Below are positions 42,555 to 54,305 of a stretch of 64,000 nucleotides of DNA, piece by piece. The notes below the pieces were generated by a model. It saw only the letters and a list, made by a program, of their open reading frames with translations, was not told where the DNA came from and ran no database searches. Positions within the stretch are counted from its first letter, which is position 1, and each line of letters begins with the position of its first letter. Source of the DNA: Elusimicrobia bacterium HGW-Elusimicrobia-1 (GTDB taxonomy: Bacteria; Elusimicrobiota; Endomicrobiia; PHAN01); assembly GCA_002841695.1 (NCBI GenBank), contig PHAN01000002.1:154807-218806 (forward strand). Direction: 5' to 3'. The position numbers were made by a program, and so were the translations under genes.

Positions 42555-43847
42555 TTGAAAAAAATATGCGTGATAGGAACCGGATATGTGGGGCTTGTTA
42601 CCGGAGCGTGCATGTCCGAACTCGGACACAGCGTAATCTGCGTCGACAACGACGCCGCGAAAATCCGCGGGCTTAAAAAATTCATAATGCCCATATACGA
42701 GCCGGGCCTAAAAGAACTCGTGGCGGCAAACGTCAGGCGCAAACGCCTGACATTTACCACGGATACCGCCGCCGCCGTCAAAAAATCCGAGGTGATATTC
42801 ATAGCGGTGGGCACGCCACCCAGGGAAGACGGCTCCGCCGATTTGTCTTTCGTCGAAAAAGTGGCCGGAGACGTTGCGCGAGCGATGACTTCGTATAAAC
42901 TCATCGTCGATAAATCCACCGTTCCCGTGGAAACGGGAGACCGCGTGGAAGAGACAGTCCGGCGGAATCTCAAAAAAAACATACCCTTCGACGTTGCGTC
43001 CAATCCCGAATTTTTGAGAGAGGGCTCGGCGGTAAAGGACACTTTCAAGACGGACAGAATTGTCGTGGGAGTCAGGTCCGCGCGGGCCGAAAAAATACTC
43101 AGGGAAGTTTACGCGCCCATAAAAGCTCCGATGCTGGTTACCGACATAAAAAGCGCGGAAATCATCAAGCATGCGTCCAATTCGTTTCTGGCCGCGAAAA
43201 TATCTTTTATCAACGGCGTGGCCAACGTCTGCGAGCGCGTCGGAGCCGACATTAAGCAGGTTGCCGAGGGGATGGGGCTTGACAGACGAATCGGCAAGTC
43301 GTTCCTGAACGCGGGTATCGGCTTCGGAGGATTCTGTTTTCCCAAGGACGTCGAGGCGTTTATGTGGATATCGGGAAAACTCGGCTACGATTTCCCGATG
43401 CTTAAAGCCATAAAGACAATAAACGAGACGCAGAAAGCGCTTTTCGTCAAAAAAATCGAGGAGGCGCTCTGGATTATCAAAGACAAGACCATCGGAGTGC
43501 TGGGGCTCTCATTCAAGCCGAACACCGACGATATGAGGTTCGCCCCGTCGATAGACATAATAAAAACACTTCAAGCCGAAGGCGCCAAAATCAAGGCCTA
43601 CGATCCCGTGTCGATGCCGAAAGCCCGCGGAATTTTAAAGAATGTGAAGTATTGTAAAAATCTTTACGAGACGGCCCGCGGCAGCGACTGTCTGGTAATA
43701 CTGACGGAGTGGGACGATTTCGCGGCGATGGACTTGTCTCGCATAAAGAAACTGCTCAAACACCCCATAATTCTCGACGGGCGCAATATGTTCGAGCCCG
43801 CCAAAATGAAAAAACTCGGCTTCGTTTACACCGGAGTGGGAAGATAA
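42555..43847 (+). CDS. ugd: UDP-glucose 6-dehydrogenase
   Basis: 430 aa from a TTG at 42555, with GGGAG at 42541. ICVIGTGYVGLVTGACMSELG, VGTPPREDGSADLSFV, DKSTVPVETGD, SNPEFLREGSAVKDTF, catalytic Cys261 in GFGGFCFPKDVEAF, and LGLSFKPNTDDMRFAPS. It makes UDP-glucuronate, the substrate for the Uxs encoded at 44007. Confidence 0.95.
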   Translation: MKKICVIGTGYVGLVTGACMSELGHSVICVDNDAAKIRGLKKFIMPIYEPGLKELVAANVRRKRLTFTTDTAAAVKKSEVIFIAVGTPPREDGSADLSFVEKVAGDVARAMTSYKLIVDKSTVPVETGDRVEETVRRNLKKNIPFDVASNPEFLREGSAVKDTFKTDRIVVGVRSARAEKILREVYAPIKAPMLVTDIKSAEIIKHASNSFLAAKISFINGVANVCERVGADIKQVAEGMGLDRRIGKSFLNAGIGFGGFCFPKDVEAFMWISGKLGYDFPMLKAIKTINETQKALFVKKIEEALWIIKDKTIGVLGLSFKPNTDDMRFAPSIDIIKTLQAEGAKIKAYDPVSMPKARGILKNVKYCKNLYETARGSDCLVILTEWDDFAAMDLSRIKKLLKHPIILDGRNMFEPAKMKKLGFVYTGVGR

Positions 43848-43907
43848 AAAGCGGATGCGGCGGCCGACGGATGGAGTGCATTCATAAGCGTTCTGCGCCG
43901 AATATGA

Positions 43908-43913
43908 TATAAT
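43908..43913 (+). promoter_or_regulatory. TATAAT box, candidate -10 before uxs
   Basis: A perfect TATAAT lies in the 159-bp gap between ugd and the decarboxylase gene, ~94 bp before the ATG at 44007. No -35 hexamer at 16-18 bp is convincing. The rest of the gap shows no gene or repeat. Confidence 0.3.
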
Positions 43914-44006
43914 ATCTGTTCGGTTTTACCGTCTGATTCCGCGATTTTGCGCACGGGCGCGCAAAAAACGCTTTGTGAGCTCTCAAAGACCGGATTTAAT
44001 TATCAA

Positions 44007-44996
44007 ATGAATACCAAGAAACGCTCCATCGGGGTATCTCCTCCGTCGAACAAGGGCAGTATGCGAGTCCTTATAACCGGCGGCGCCGGTTTTATAGGCA
44101 GCCACCTGTGCGACTATTTTATATCGAAGAAACACTCCGTAATCGCGCTTGACAACCTCATCACCGGATCCCTTAGAAACATAGAACATCTATTCGGCCA
44201 TCCGCAGTTTAACTTCGTAAAACACGACGTAACAAACTATATTCACGTGGGCGGAAAAATAGACGCGGTTCTTCACTTCGCCTCGCCGGCAAGCCCGATA
44301 GATTATCTTAAATATCCGATACCGACTCTGAAAGTGGGGGCGCTGGGAACGCACAAAGCGCTGGGCTTGGCAAAAGAAAAAAACGCCATGTTCATGCTGG
44401 CGTCCACATCCGAAGTTTACGGCGACCCTCTTGAGTCGCCTCAGAAAGAATCCTACTGGGGAAACGTCAATCCCATCGGCCCGAGGGGAGTTTACGACGA
44501 GGCCAAACGTTTCGCGGAAGCTATGACTATGGCCTACCGCCGCTATCACGGGCTGGATACAAGGATAGTGCGGATATTCAACACTTACGGGCCGCGTATG
44601 CGCCTGGCCGACGGCAGAGTGGTTCCGAACTTCATTTATCAGGCGCTTCACAACAAACCTCTTACGGTATACGGGAACGGAAAGCAAACCAGAAGTTTTT
44701 GCTATGTTTCAGATCTGGTCGCGGGCATCTACGGACTTCTGCTGTCCGGAATACACGAACCCCTCAATCTGGGGAATCCCGAAGAAAGAACCATAAATGA
44801 TTTCGCGAAACTGATTTTAAAGCTTACCGGATCCGGCAGCAAAATAGTACGCCGGCCGCTTCCGGTCGACGATCCCAAGGTCAGGTGTCCGGATATATCA
44901 AGGGCAAAAAAGAATCTTGGCTGGAAACCCGAGGTCGATTTGCCGGTCGGCATCAAAAAAACGATTAACTTTTTGGATATGCACAGGGAGGCATAA
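44007..44996 (+). CDS. uxs: UDP-glucuronate decarboxylase (UDP-xylose synthase)
   Basis: 329 aa from the ATG at 44007; the ATG at 44061, just before [18 protein letters not shown], is an alternative. [62 protein letters not shown] with catalytic Tyr/Lys, [10 protein letters not shown] and [14 protein letters not shown] are strongly Uxs-specific. It makes UDP-xylose from the product of Ugd. Confidence 0.92.
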   Translation: MNTKKRSIGVSPPSNKGSMRVLITGGAGFIGSHLCDYFISKKHSVIALDNLITGSLRNIEHLFGHPQFNFVKHDVTNYIHVGGKIDAVLHFASPASPIDYLKYPIPTLKVGALGTHKALGLAKEKNAMFMLASTSEVYGDPLESPQKESYWGNVNPIGPRGVYDEAKRFAEAMTMAYRRYHGLDTRIVRIFNTYGPRMRLADGRVVPNFIYQALHNKPLTVYGNGKQTRSFCYVSDLVAGIYGLLLSGIHEPLNLGNPEERTINDFAKLILKLTGSGSKIVRRPLPVDDPKVRCPDISRAKKNLGWKPEVDLPVGIKKTINFLDMHREA

Positions 44997-44999
44997 AAT

Positions 45000-46659
<1,660 letters not shown>

Positions 46660-46663
46660 AATC

Positions 46664-47698
46664 ATGAGTTCTTTCGTCATAGGTAAACGCACTGTAGGCG
46701 ATGGTCAAATTCCCCTTGTGATTGCGGAGGTGGGCATTAATCACGAGGGCGATTTATCGAAGGCCATGCAGATGGTGGACGATGCCGCCGTAGCCGGCTG
46801 CGAGTGTATAAAATTTCAGTCCCACATAATCGAAGACGAAATGATCCCCAACAATGTTATCCCGGGGAACGCCTCTGAGTCCATATGGAAAATCATGGAC
46901 AGGTGCAAACTGACGGAGTCCGAAGAGAAAAAACTGAAAAATTATACCGAATCCAAAGGTATGATGTTTCTGTCAACACCCTTTTCCAGGGCAGCGGCTG
47001 ACCGACTTGAAAAAATGGGGGTGACCGCTTACAAGATCGGTTCAGGCGAGTGCAATAATTATCCCTTAATAGAGCATATCGCCGCGTTCGGGAAACCGGT
47101 GATATTAAGTACCGGGATGAACGACATAAATTCCATTCGCATAAGTGTTGACATCCTTCGGAAGCATAAAGTGCCGTATGCGCTCCTGCACTGCACTTCT
47201 ATATATCCGACTCCCTACGAGAAGGTGCGACTCGGCGCTCTGCTCGATCTGAAGAACAATTTTCCGAATGTCCCTGTGGGTTTGAGCGACCATTCCATCG
47301 GGAATTACACCTGTTTTGCCGCGGTGGCGCTGGGGGCGGCCATCCTTGAAAAACATTTTACTTCAAGCGCCGCATGGCCGGGTCCTGATATCCCCATATC
47401 CCTGACTCCTCCCGAGCTATCGGACCTTATCCGCGGCAGTCGCGCGATTTATGCGGCTATGGGCGGCGAAAAAAAGATTTTGAAGGAGGAGCGGCCTACT
47501 ATCGACTTTGCATATGCGTGCGTAGTCGCCATAAGGGATATAAAGCCCGGGGAAGTATTTACTCCGCGGAACATATGGGTCAAGCGCCCCGGAACGGGGG
47601 AGATTAAGGCGCTTCATTTTCAAAATATTCTCGGCAAAAGCGCGACACGCGAGATCGAAAAGAATGCCCAGTTGAAATGGGACGACATAAATGAGTAA
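46664..47698 (+). CDS. neuB: N-acetylneuraminate (nonulosonate) synthase NeuB
   Basis: 344 aa from the ATG at 46664. The NeuB barrel shows IAEVGINHEGDLSKAMQMVD, CECIKFQSH, STPFSRAAADRLEKMG, YKIGSGECNNYPLIEHIA, VILSTGMND, GLSDHSIG and ILEKHFT. A C-terminal SAF (antifreeze-like) domain covers the last ~65 residues (RDIKPGEVFTPRNIWVKRPG). It condenses PEP with ManNAc or a di-NAc hexose. It begins the neuB-neuC-neuA run and the AT-rich part of the locus. Confidence 0.94.
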   Translation: MSSFVIGKRTVGDGQIPLVIAEVGINHEGDLSKAMQMVDDAAVAGCECIKFQSHIIEDEMIPNNVIPGNASESIWKIMDRCKLTESEEKKLKNYTESKGMMFLSTPFSRAAADRLEKMGVTAYKIGSGECNNYPLIEHIAAFGKPVILSTGMNDINSIRISVDILRKHKVPYALLHCTSIYPTPYEKVRLGALLDLKNNFPNVPVGLSDHSIGNYTCFAAVALGAAILEKHFTSSAAWPGPDIPISLTPPELSDLIRGSRAIYAAMGGEKKILKEERPTIDFAYACVVAIRDIKPGEVFTPRNIWVKRPGTGEIKALHFQNILGKSATREIEKNAQLKWDDINE

Positions 47699-48824
47699 AA
47701 AAATATTATTCTTGACCGGAACAAGGGCCGACTTCGGAAAGATAAAACCTCTGGCCAAAGCTCTTGAAAAGCAAAAACAATTCGCGGTTCATATGTTTGT
47801 CACAGGCATGCATATGTTGCCGCGATACGGATATACCGGCGAAGAGGTTCGCAAAAGCGGTTTTAAAAATATTTACTACTTTATAAATCAACGTTTGAAC
47901 GATACGCTGGATACGATACTTTCCAACACAATAATCGGGTTGGGCAATTATCTTACTTTATTGAAGCCGGATATGATCATTGTACACGGCGACAGGGTAG
48001 AAGCGCTGGCCGGAGCAATAACCGGCGCATTGAATAATTTTTTAGTCGCGCACATAGAGGGCGGCGAGGTTTCCGGCACCATAGACGAGTCAATTCGTCA
48101 TTCCGTCTCCAAATTGGCGCATATACATTTTGTATCCAATCAGGTGGCCGGTAAACGTTTATTGCGCATGGGGGAAAATAAAGAAAATATTTTTGTTATA
48201 GGATCTCCGGACGTCGATTTGATGTTATCGCCGGGGCTCCCTTCCATAGACGAAGTAAAAAAATATTACGATATCCCTTTCCGCGATAACTATTCCATCC
48301 TCATATACCACCCGGTTGTCACGAAAATTCACGATATAATGCATAATTTCAAACAAGTTATGCAATCAGTGAGTGAATCCGCTAAAAACTATGTGGTCAT
48401 TTATCCAAATAACGACCCGGGCGGCAATATAATAATAGAAGAATTGGCGTTATACGCCTCTAATCCCCGCATAAAAATATTTCCTTCCATAAGGTTTGAA
48501 TACTTTTTGACGCTCTTGAAAAATTGCGAGTTCATAATAGGCAATTCCAGCGCGGGCATAAGAGAAGCCCCCATATATGGAGTGCCGACGATAAATCTGG
48601 GCACTCGTCAGACCGGAAGATTTAAGCACGATACCATAATCAATATCAACGAATCGAAAACGGATATTCTTAAGGCCATAGGCCAAATTAAGAAGATGAT
48701 AAAGAAGCCGTCATATCACTTCGGAACGGGTAAAAGCACCGACAAATTTCTTGCCACAATGAAAAATGCGAGCATCTGGAAAATCGAATTGCAAAAATAT
48801 TTTATCGACCTGAATAATTACTGA
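47691..48824 (+). CDS. neuC: UDP-N-acetylglucosamine 2-epimerase (hydrolysing), NeuC
   Basis: 377 aa. GTRADFGKIKPLAKAL, VTGMHMLPRYGYT, MIIVHGDRVEALAGAI, AHIEGGEVSGTIDESIRHSVSKLAHIHF (shown in parts: EGGEVSGTIDESIRHS), GSPDVDLML, IYPNNDPGG and IGNSSAGIREAPIYGVPTIN match hydrolysing NeuC/LegG enzymes that yield ManNAc-type sugars. It overlaps neuB by 8 nt. Its base composition is clearly AT-richer than flanking genes (about 37-40% GC in three sampled lines), suggesting transfer. Confidence 0.93.
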   Translation: MSKKILFLTGTRADFGKIKPLAKALEKQKQFAVHMFVTGMHMLPRYGYTGEEVRKSGFKNIYYFINQRLNDTLDTILSNTIIGLGNYLTLLKPDMIIVHGDRVEALAGAITGALNNFLVAHIEGGEVSGTIDESIRHSVSKLAHIHFVSNQVAGKRLLRMGENKENIFVIGSPDVDLMLSPGLPSIDEVKKYYDIPFRDNYSILIYHPVVTKIHDIMHNFKQVMQSVSESAKNYVVIYPNNDPGGNIIIEELALYASNPRIKIFPSIRFEYFLTLLKNCEFIIGNSSAGIREAPIYGVPTINLGTRQTGRFKHDTIININESKTDILKAIGQIKKMIKKPSYHFGTGKSTDKFLATMKNASIWKIELQKYFIDLNNY

Positions 48825-48831
48825 TATCACT

Positions 48832-49536
48832 GTGTATAAAAACCAAAGAATACTGGGTATAATTCCCGCAAGAGGGGGGAGCAAAGGCCTGCCGCGCAAG
48901 AACATACGGGTTATGGGCGGCAAACCGCTTCTGGTCTGGACGATAGAACAAGGGGCGCGAAGCAAATATTTGGATAGAATCATAGTTTCAACGGACGATA
49001 AAAAAATTGCTCGCGTAGCCGCGCGGCACGGCGCCGATGTGCCCTTTATAAGACCGGCGCGCTTATCCACTTCCCGCGCAAAATCCATAGATGTAGTTTT
49101 GCATTTGCTAAACCGGCTTGTGAAACGCGGTGAAAATTACGATGTCCTCGTGCTTCTTCAACCCACCTCGCCTCTTAGAAAAACCGGCGATATAGATAAA
49201 GCTTTGCGGCTTATGGACTTAAAGGGCGCGGATTCCGTGGTATCAGTATGCGAAACCGAACATCACCCTTACTGGCAAAACACTTTACCGCCCGACGGCA
49301 ATATGAAGGGTTTCGTAAGGAAGAAGTATATCAATCGCAATAGGCAGGAATTCCCGAAGTATTACCGCCTGAACGGAGCTTTGTTCGCGGCGCGCGTCGG
49401 CTATATCAGAAAACATAAAAACTTTTTCGGCCCGCGCTGTTATGCGTATATTATGCCCAAAGAAAGATCCGTGGACATAGACACGGCTCTGGATTTTGGA
49501 TTCGCCGAATATCTGATGAAAAGAAAGAAGTTATGA
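48832..49536 (+). CDS. neuA: CMP-N-acetylneuraminate (acylneuraminate) cytidylyltransferase
   Basis: 234 aa from a GTG at 48832. ILGIIPARGGSKGLPRKNIR is the CMP-sialate synthetase P-loop; VSTDDKKIARVAARHGADVP, VLLQPTSPLRKTGDID, RLNGALFAARVGYI and SVDIDTALDFGFAEYL follow. It activates the nonulosonate made by NeuB as a CMP-sugar for a sialyltransferase. ATGA overlap with the next gene. Confidence 0.93.
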   Translation: MYKNQRILGIIPARGGSKGLPRKNIRVMGGKPLLVWTIEQGARSKYLDRIIVSTDDKKIARVAARHGADVPFIRPARLSTSRAKSIDVVLHLLNRLVKRGENYDVLVLLQPTSPLRKTGDIDKALRLMDLKGADSVVSVCETEHHPYWQNTLPPDGNMKGFVRKKYINRNRQEFPKYYRLNGALFAARVGYIRKHKNFFGPRCYAYIMPKERSVDIDTALDFGFAEYLMKRKKL

Positions 49537-50513
49537 AACATATAGTTGTCATAGGCGCCGGACAAATAGGCGGCAGGCATCTGCAAGGTCTGTCAAAATT
49601 GGCAATGCCCGCCGCCATAAGCGTGTTAGACCCCTCCGGGGATTCGCTGCGTATCGCCGCGGAACGGTTCAAAGAAGCGGGCAACGCTCCTCAAATCTCC
49701 GGGGTTTCATTTCACAAAAATCTATCCGGACTTGAAAACGAAATAGATTTGGCCATAATCGCCACAAACGCGGATGTCAGGGCCGAGATTACGAAAGAAC
49801 TGGTAACCTCCAAAAAGGTTAAAAATATAGTTTTTGAAAAAGTTGTTTTCCAGAAACTCTCCGACTTTGCGGAAATCCTCGATATTTTAGAACGGAAGGG
49901 AATTAAAAGCTGGGTGAATTGCCCGCGCAGATATTATCCGTTCTACAGAGATTTTCAAAAAGACCCGGCGGCGGACGGCCCCAAAGTTATCACCGTTGTC
50001 GGAGGGAATTGGGGGCTCGCGTGCAACTCTGTCCATTATATGGATTTGGCCGCTTTCCTGGGCGGAACCGCCGTATGCGAAGTCGACGCGTCGCATCTGG
50101 ATAAGGGCTTTGTCGAGAGCAAGAGAAAGGGGTTCAAAGAAGTCAACGGAACCCTGTTTGTTTCTTTCGCCAACGGAGATAAATTGATATTGTGCTCTCA
50201 GGCGTGGAAGGCATCCCCGCCTGTAATCGGCATTGTGGGCGAAAATGTCCGCTTTATAATAGACGAAAGTGCCGGTGGGGGATATTACGACCGGCGAGGC
50301 GCCGATAGCAGCCAATGGCATCCGGTTCCTTGCAAGCCGCTTCTTCAAAGCGAACTTACCGCCGTTATCGCCCGTGACATATTGAGCGCCGGGCGCTGTC
50401 ATTTGAGCGATTTGAGCGATTCGGCAGCGTTGCACGCGCCGCTTTTGAATGCTCTATCCGAACATATGGAAACCGCCGCCGGCCAAAAAATGGAAAGGTG
50501 TCCTATTACATGA
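49533..50513 (+). CDS. Gfo/Idh/MocA-family oxidoreductase (first of two)
   Basis: 326 aa. N-terminal Rossmann VVIGAGQIGGRHLQGLSKL; IIATNADVRAEITKELV; EKVVFQKLSDFAEI; WVNCPRRYYPFYRDF (where the family EKP Lys would lie one finds EKVVF). The C-terminal half is the usual alpha/beta substrate domain. Placed directly after neuA, it probably modifies a nonulosonate or nucleotide sugar. Substrate unknown. Confidence 0.83.
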   Translation: MKHIVVIGAGQIGGRHLQGLSKLAMPAAISVLDPSGDSLRIAAERFKEAGNAPQISGVSFHKNLSGLENEIDLAIIATNADVRAEITKELVTSKKVKNIVFEKVVFQKLSDFAEILDILERKGIKSWVNCPRRYYPFYRDFQKDPAADGPKVITVVGGNWGLACNSVHYMDLAAFLGGTAVCEVDASHLDKGFVESKRKGFKEVNGTLFVSFANGDKLILCSQAWKASPPVIGIVGENVRFIIDESAGGGYYDRRGADSSQWHPVPCKPLLQSELTAVIARDILSAGRCHLSDLSDSAALHAPLLNALSEHMETAAGQKMERCPIT

Positions 50514-51472
50514 AAACCGACAACTCGAAAATATGGCTTGTCGGCGCAGGCCCGATGGCTGTAGAGTATGCGAAAGTTCTCACCGCCATGAAAACCGGTT
50601 TTACAGTTATAGGCAGATCACAAAAATCGGCCGGTGAGTTTGCCGCCAAAACCGGCATAGAGGCCGTGACGGGAGGCGTCGAACGCTTCGCGTCGGGCGG
50701 CAGAGAAACCATCCCCGCAACGGCGATAGTATGCGTATCCGCCGAGGGTCTTGCATCAGCCGCAAAAACGCTTATTTCCTCCGGCGTAAAAAGAATTCTG
50801 GTTGAGAAACCCGCCGCGCTTAGCCGTGTCGAAGTCCGCGACTTGCTGGATACCGCGTCCCGCCATACGGCCGAAGTGTTCGTGGCGTACAACCGTCGCT
50901 TTTATTCTTCCGTCATGGCGGCTGAAAATATCGTGCGGGAAGACGGCGGCGCGACGTCGTTTCATTTTGAGTTCACCGAGTTAAGCCATATAGTCGAAAA
51001 AGTCGCCAAAGCCGACGAGGTCAAGAAAAAGTGGTTTCTGGCCAATTCCACCCACGTGGTCGATCTGGCATTTTATCTGGGCGGGAAACCGTCGGAGATT
51101 TCCTGTTACACTTCGCAGGAGCTGACTTGGCATCCGTCGGCCGCGGTCTTTGCGGGCGGCGGCGTCAGCGAAACCGGCGCGCTTTTTTCCTATCACGCAG
51201 ATTGGACGTCGCCCGGCAGATGGGGCGTGGAAATTATGACTAAAAACCGTCGGATTATATTAAAACCACTGGAAGAGCTCCACGTCCAGAAAAAAGGGAG
51301 TTTTACCGCGGAAAAAATCGAGATCGCCGACCATCTTGATAAAACTTATAAGCCGGGATTGTTCAAACAGTGCGAAGAATTTATGTCGGGGCCGGTCATC
51401 CGGCTAAAAAACCTGGGCGAACAGGCCGCCGACATGGACATTTACTTTAAAATGTCGAATTATAGAGAATAA
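50510..51472 (+). CDS. Gfo/Idh/MocA-family oxidoreductase (second of two)
   Basis: 320 aa from the ATG at 50510, an ATGA overlap; a GTG 12 bases earlier is an alternative. IWLVGAGPMAVEYAKVLTAM, VCVSAEGLASAAKTLI, LVEKPAALSRVEVRDLL (the EKP motif), VAYNRRFYSSV and STHVVDLAFYLGGKPSEI. It is only distantly like its neighbour, so a simple recent duplication is unlikely. The pair may act as a heteromer or on successive steps. Confidence 0.85.
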   Translation: MKTDNSKIWLVGAGPMAVEYAKVLTAMKTGFTVIGRSQKSAGEFAAKTGIEAVTGGVERFASGGRETIPATAIVCVSAEGLASAAKTLISSGVKRILVEKPAALSRVEVRDLLDTASRHTAEVFVAYNRRFYSSVMAAENIVREDGGATSFHFEFTELSHIVEKVAKADEVKKKWFLANSTHVVDLAFYLGGKPSEISCYTSQELTWHPSAAVFAGGGVSETGALFSYHADWTSPGRWGVEIMTKNRRIILKPLEELHVQKKGSFTAEKIEIADHLDKTYKPGLFKQCEEFMSGPVIRLKNLGEQAADMDIYFKMSNYRE

Positions 51473-51488
51473 ACAACACCCGGAGGAA

Positions 51489-52706
51489 ATGATGAAGAAG
51501 TGCCGCTCCTGCGAAACCCCGATAGAACCGTTTATGTCTTTCGGCAAAATGCCGATAGCCAACGGATTCCTGACCGAAGAACAATTCGCCGCGGAATATT
51601 TTTTCGAGATGAAAGTGGCTTCGTGCCCCAAGTGCGGCCTTTTTCAGCTTACCGAACAGCCCGAAAGAGAAAAAATGTTCAACGAAAACTATGCCTTCTT
51701 CTCCGGAACGTCGAAACTAATGGCCGTTCATTTCAAAGAATTTGCCGACGACATAAAAAAGAAATATCTGGGAAATGACCCTTTCGTCGTCGAGATAGGG
51801 TCTAACGACGGGATAATGCTGAAAAACTTCGCCGAAAGCAAGATAAGACATCTTGGCATAGAACCCTCAGCAAATGTCGCCGACGTCGCCAGAGCAAGCG
51901 GAGTCAATACGGTCTCGGAATTTTTTGACAAGGACCTTGCCGAAAAAATAGTGGCTCAATACGGCCGGGCGAACGCGTTTTTAGGCGCCAACGTGATGTG
52001 CCACATACCCTACATACATTCCGTCGTCGACGGTATAAAAACGCTTCTTGCGCCCGACGGCGTGGTCGCCTTCGAGGATCCTTATCTCGGCGACGTAATA
52101 GAAAAAACCACCTACGACCAGATTTATGACGAGCATGTGTTTCTTTATTCGGTGAATTCGGTCAAATATCTTTTTGAATCGCACGGAATGGAAGTTATAG
52201 ACGCCCTCCCGCAGGAAACCCACGGCGGTTCTATGAGATATGTCATCGCCAACAAGGGAAAGCGTCCGGTTTCAGAAAGAGTCGCCGCTCAACTCGCCAA
52301 AGAAAAACAACTCGGACTTGACAGGCCGGAAACATATTTGAAATTCAAAGAAAACTGCGAAAGATTCAGGAGCGAGCTTGTGCGGCTTCTGGAAAACGTG
52401 AGGTCAAAAGACAAAAGCGTAGTCGGTTATGCCGCCACATCCAAAAGCACAACTATCATCAACTACTGCGGCATTACCGCCGGGCAAATAGAATACATTT
52501 GCGACACCACGCCGATCAAACAGGGGAAATTCAGCCCGGGCGCGCATATACCCGTGAAACCCTATGAAACTTTCAAAGATAAATATCCGGACTACGCGCT
52601 TCTGTTCGGATACAACCACGCAAAGGAAATTATGGCCAAAGAAACCAAATTCAGCGAAGCGGGCGGCAAGTGGATAGTGTACGTTCCGGACGTCAGGGTG
52701 CTCTGA
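51489..52706 (+). CDS. NDP-sugar C-methyltransferase-like protein (zinc-binding, TylC3 type)
   Basis: 405 aa; the ATGs at 51489 or 51492 follow GGAGG at 51482. An N-terminal zinc module has CRSC and CPKC; the SAM domain has [15 protein letters not shown] and [19 protein letters not shown]; the C-terminal domain has YGAATSKST-like [16 protein letters not shown] and [15 protein letters not shown]. This three-part layout is that of SAM enzymes such as TcaB9/TylC3 that put a methyl branch on keto-sugars. It shares one base with the aminotransferase gene. Confidence 0.87.
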   Translation: MMKKCRSCETPIEPFMSFGKMPIANGFLTEEQFAAEYFFEMKVASCPKCGLFQLTEQPEREKMFNENYAFFSGTSKLMAVHFKEFADDIKKKYLGNDPFVVEIGSNDGIMLKNFAESKIRHLGIEPSANVADVARASGVNTVSEFFDKDLAEKIVAQYGRANAFLGANVMCHIPYIHSVVDGIKTLLAPDGVVAFEDPYLGDVIEKTTYDQIYDEHVFLYSVNSVKYLFESHGMEVIDALPQETHGGSMRYVIANKGKRPVSERVAAQLAKEKQLGLDRPETYLKFKENCERFRSELVRLLENVRSKDKSVVGYAATSKSTTIINYCGITAGQIEYICDTTPIKQGKFSPGAHIPVKPYETFKDKYPDYALLFGYNHAKEIMAKETKFSEAGGKWIVYVPDVRVL

Positions 52707-53800
52707 TGATACTCTGCGCCAACCCACTCGCGCAGTATTTAGTCCGCAAAAAAGAAATAGACGATGCCGTGGCGCGCGTGCTTCAGAGCGGCTACTACAT
52801 CCTGGGACCTGAAACCAAGGCATTTGAGCGGGAATTTGCCGGCTACACAGGAGTCCGGCACGGGATAGGCGCGGGCTCCGGCACCGAGGCGCTCCACCTG
52901 GCGATTGCTTCCTGCGGTGTGGGTACGGGAGACGAAGTTATAACCACGGCGCATACGGCGGTAGCGACGGTGTCCGCAATTGTATCGGCCGGAGCCGTTC
53001 CGGTTTTCGCCGACATAGAGCCGGATTTTTATACCATTGATCCGGCAAAAATAGAAAGTTTGATTACATCCAAAACGAAAGCCATCGTGCCGGTTCACAT
53101 CTACGGCCAGCCGGCGGATATGGACGCTATTATGGCGATTGCCCGCAAGCGCGGGCTGAAAGTTATAGAGGATTGCGCCCAGGCGCACGGCTCAGGGTAT
53201 AAGGACAGGAAAGCCGGTTCATTCGGCGATGCGGCGTGCTTCAGCTTTTACCCCACAAAAAATCTCGGCGCCGCAGGCGACGGCGGGATGGTGCTTACAA
53301 ACGACCCCGCCATCGCCGAAAAAGCCGGATTGATGAGGGAGTACGGTTGGAAAGAAAGATATGTAAGTTTTATGCACGGCTGGAACTCGCGCCTGGACGA
53401 AATACAAGCGGCGGTTCTGAGAGTCAAGCTTAAATATCTCGACGCGGACAATGCCCTGCGCCGGAAGGCGGCCGCCGTATATGACAGGGAGTTGTCATCC
53501 CTGCCGGTTACCCTGCCGCGCGAACGTCCCGGTTCTTATCATGTGTTTCATTTGTACGTAGTGCGTACGCCAAAACGCAATATGCTGATGGAATCCCTGA
53601 AAAAAATCGGCATAATGCCGCTGATTCATTATCCGGTACCCGTGCATCTTCAGCCGGCATATAAACAATCCGCGCCACTGCCCGCGACGGAAACGGCGGC
53701 GGGAGAAATATTGTCTCTTCCCATGTATCCGGAAATAACCGACGCGCAGATAACCGCTGTTTGCGGCGCCGTCAAGAAATTTTTCAACGGCGAATTGTGA
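52706..53800 (+). CDS. DegT/DnrJ/EryC1/StrS sugar aminotransferase
   Basis: 364 aa from the ATG at 52706 (TGATG). [57 protein letters not shown] and the PLP Lys185 in [15 protein letters not shown], then [14 protein letters not shown]. It transfers an amino group to a keto-sugar nucleotide. Together with the C-methyltransferase, the cupin and the SDR that follow it suggests a branched amino-deoxysugar, perhaps dTDP-linked. Confidence 0.93.
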   Translation: MILCANPLAQYLVRKKEIDDAVARVLQSGYYILGPETKAFEREFAGYTGVRHGIGAGSGTEALHLAIASCGVGTGDEVITTAHTAVATVSAIVSAGAVPVFADIEPDFYTIDPAKIESLITSKTKAIVPVHIYGQPADMDAIMAIARKRGLKVIEDCAQAHGSGYKDRKAGSFGDAACFSFYPTKNLGAAGDGGMVLTNDPAIAEKAGLMREYGWKERYVSFMHGWNSRLDEIQAAVLRVKLKYLDADNALRRKAAAVYDRELSSLPVTLPRERPGSYHVFHLYVVRTPKRNMLMESLKKIGIMPLIHYPVPVHLQPAYKQSAPLPATETAAGEILSLPMYPEITDAQITAVCGAVKKFFNGEL

Positions 53801-53830
53801 GCCGCGATTTGACATAAAGAGAGGTTTTTT

Positions 53831-54289
53831 ATGATAGAAGGCGTAGTGATGAAAGAGCTTGTTACACACACGGATGAGAGAGGATATTTCCGCGAGATAA
53901 TAAGAAAGAGCGACGATTTTTTCAGGGAGGGCTTCGGGCAATTAAGTGTATCCCGCATGAATGCGGGTGTTGTCAAAGCGTGGCACGTTCACAAGAAACA
54001 GATAGATTGGTGGTACGTCGCTTGCGGAACACTGAAAGTCGTACTTTATGATACCAGAAAAGATTCGACCACATATAAACAAATAATGGAAATCTTTATG
54101 GGCGACAACTGGCCGTCGGTTATCGTGAAGATACCGGCCGGAGTGGCCCACGGCTGCAAATGCTTAAATGGCCCGTCGGACCTTTTTTATGTCACTTCCG
54201 GAGTGTATGACACTAAGGAAGAAGGCCGCATATCTTATAACGACAAAGAAATCGGTTACGACTGGTTGAAAGGCCCCGAGATAAAATGA
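53831..54289 (+). CDS. RmlC-like cupin sugar epimerase
   Basis: 152 aa, shorter than classical RmlC (~180). THTDERGYFREIIR, VSRMNAGVVKAWHVHKKQID (active-site His region), WWYVACGTLKVVLYD and VKIPAGVAHGCKCL form a cupin of the dTDP-4-dehydrorhamnose 3,5-epimerase family. RBS AGAGAGG at 53819. It could supply the missing RmlC step or act on the branched sugar made by the upstream enzymes. Confidence 0.8.
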   Translation: MIEGVVMKELVTHTDERGYFREIIRKSDDFFREGFGQLSVSRMNAGVVKAWHVHKKQIDWWYVACGTLKVVLYDTRKDSTTYKQIMEIFMGDNWPSVIVKIPAGVAHGCKCLNGPSDLFYVTSGVYDTKEEGRISYNDKEIGYDWLKGPEIK

Positions 54290-54305
54290 TCTATCGGTCA
54301 AAGCA

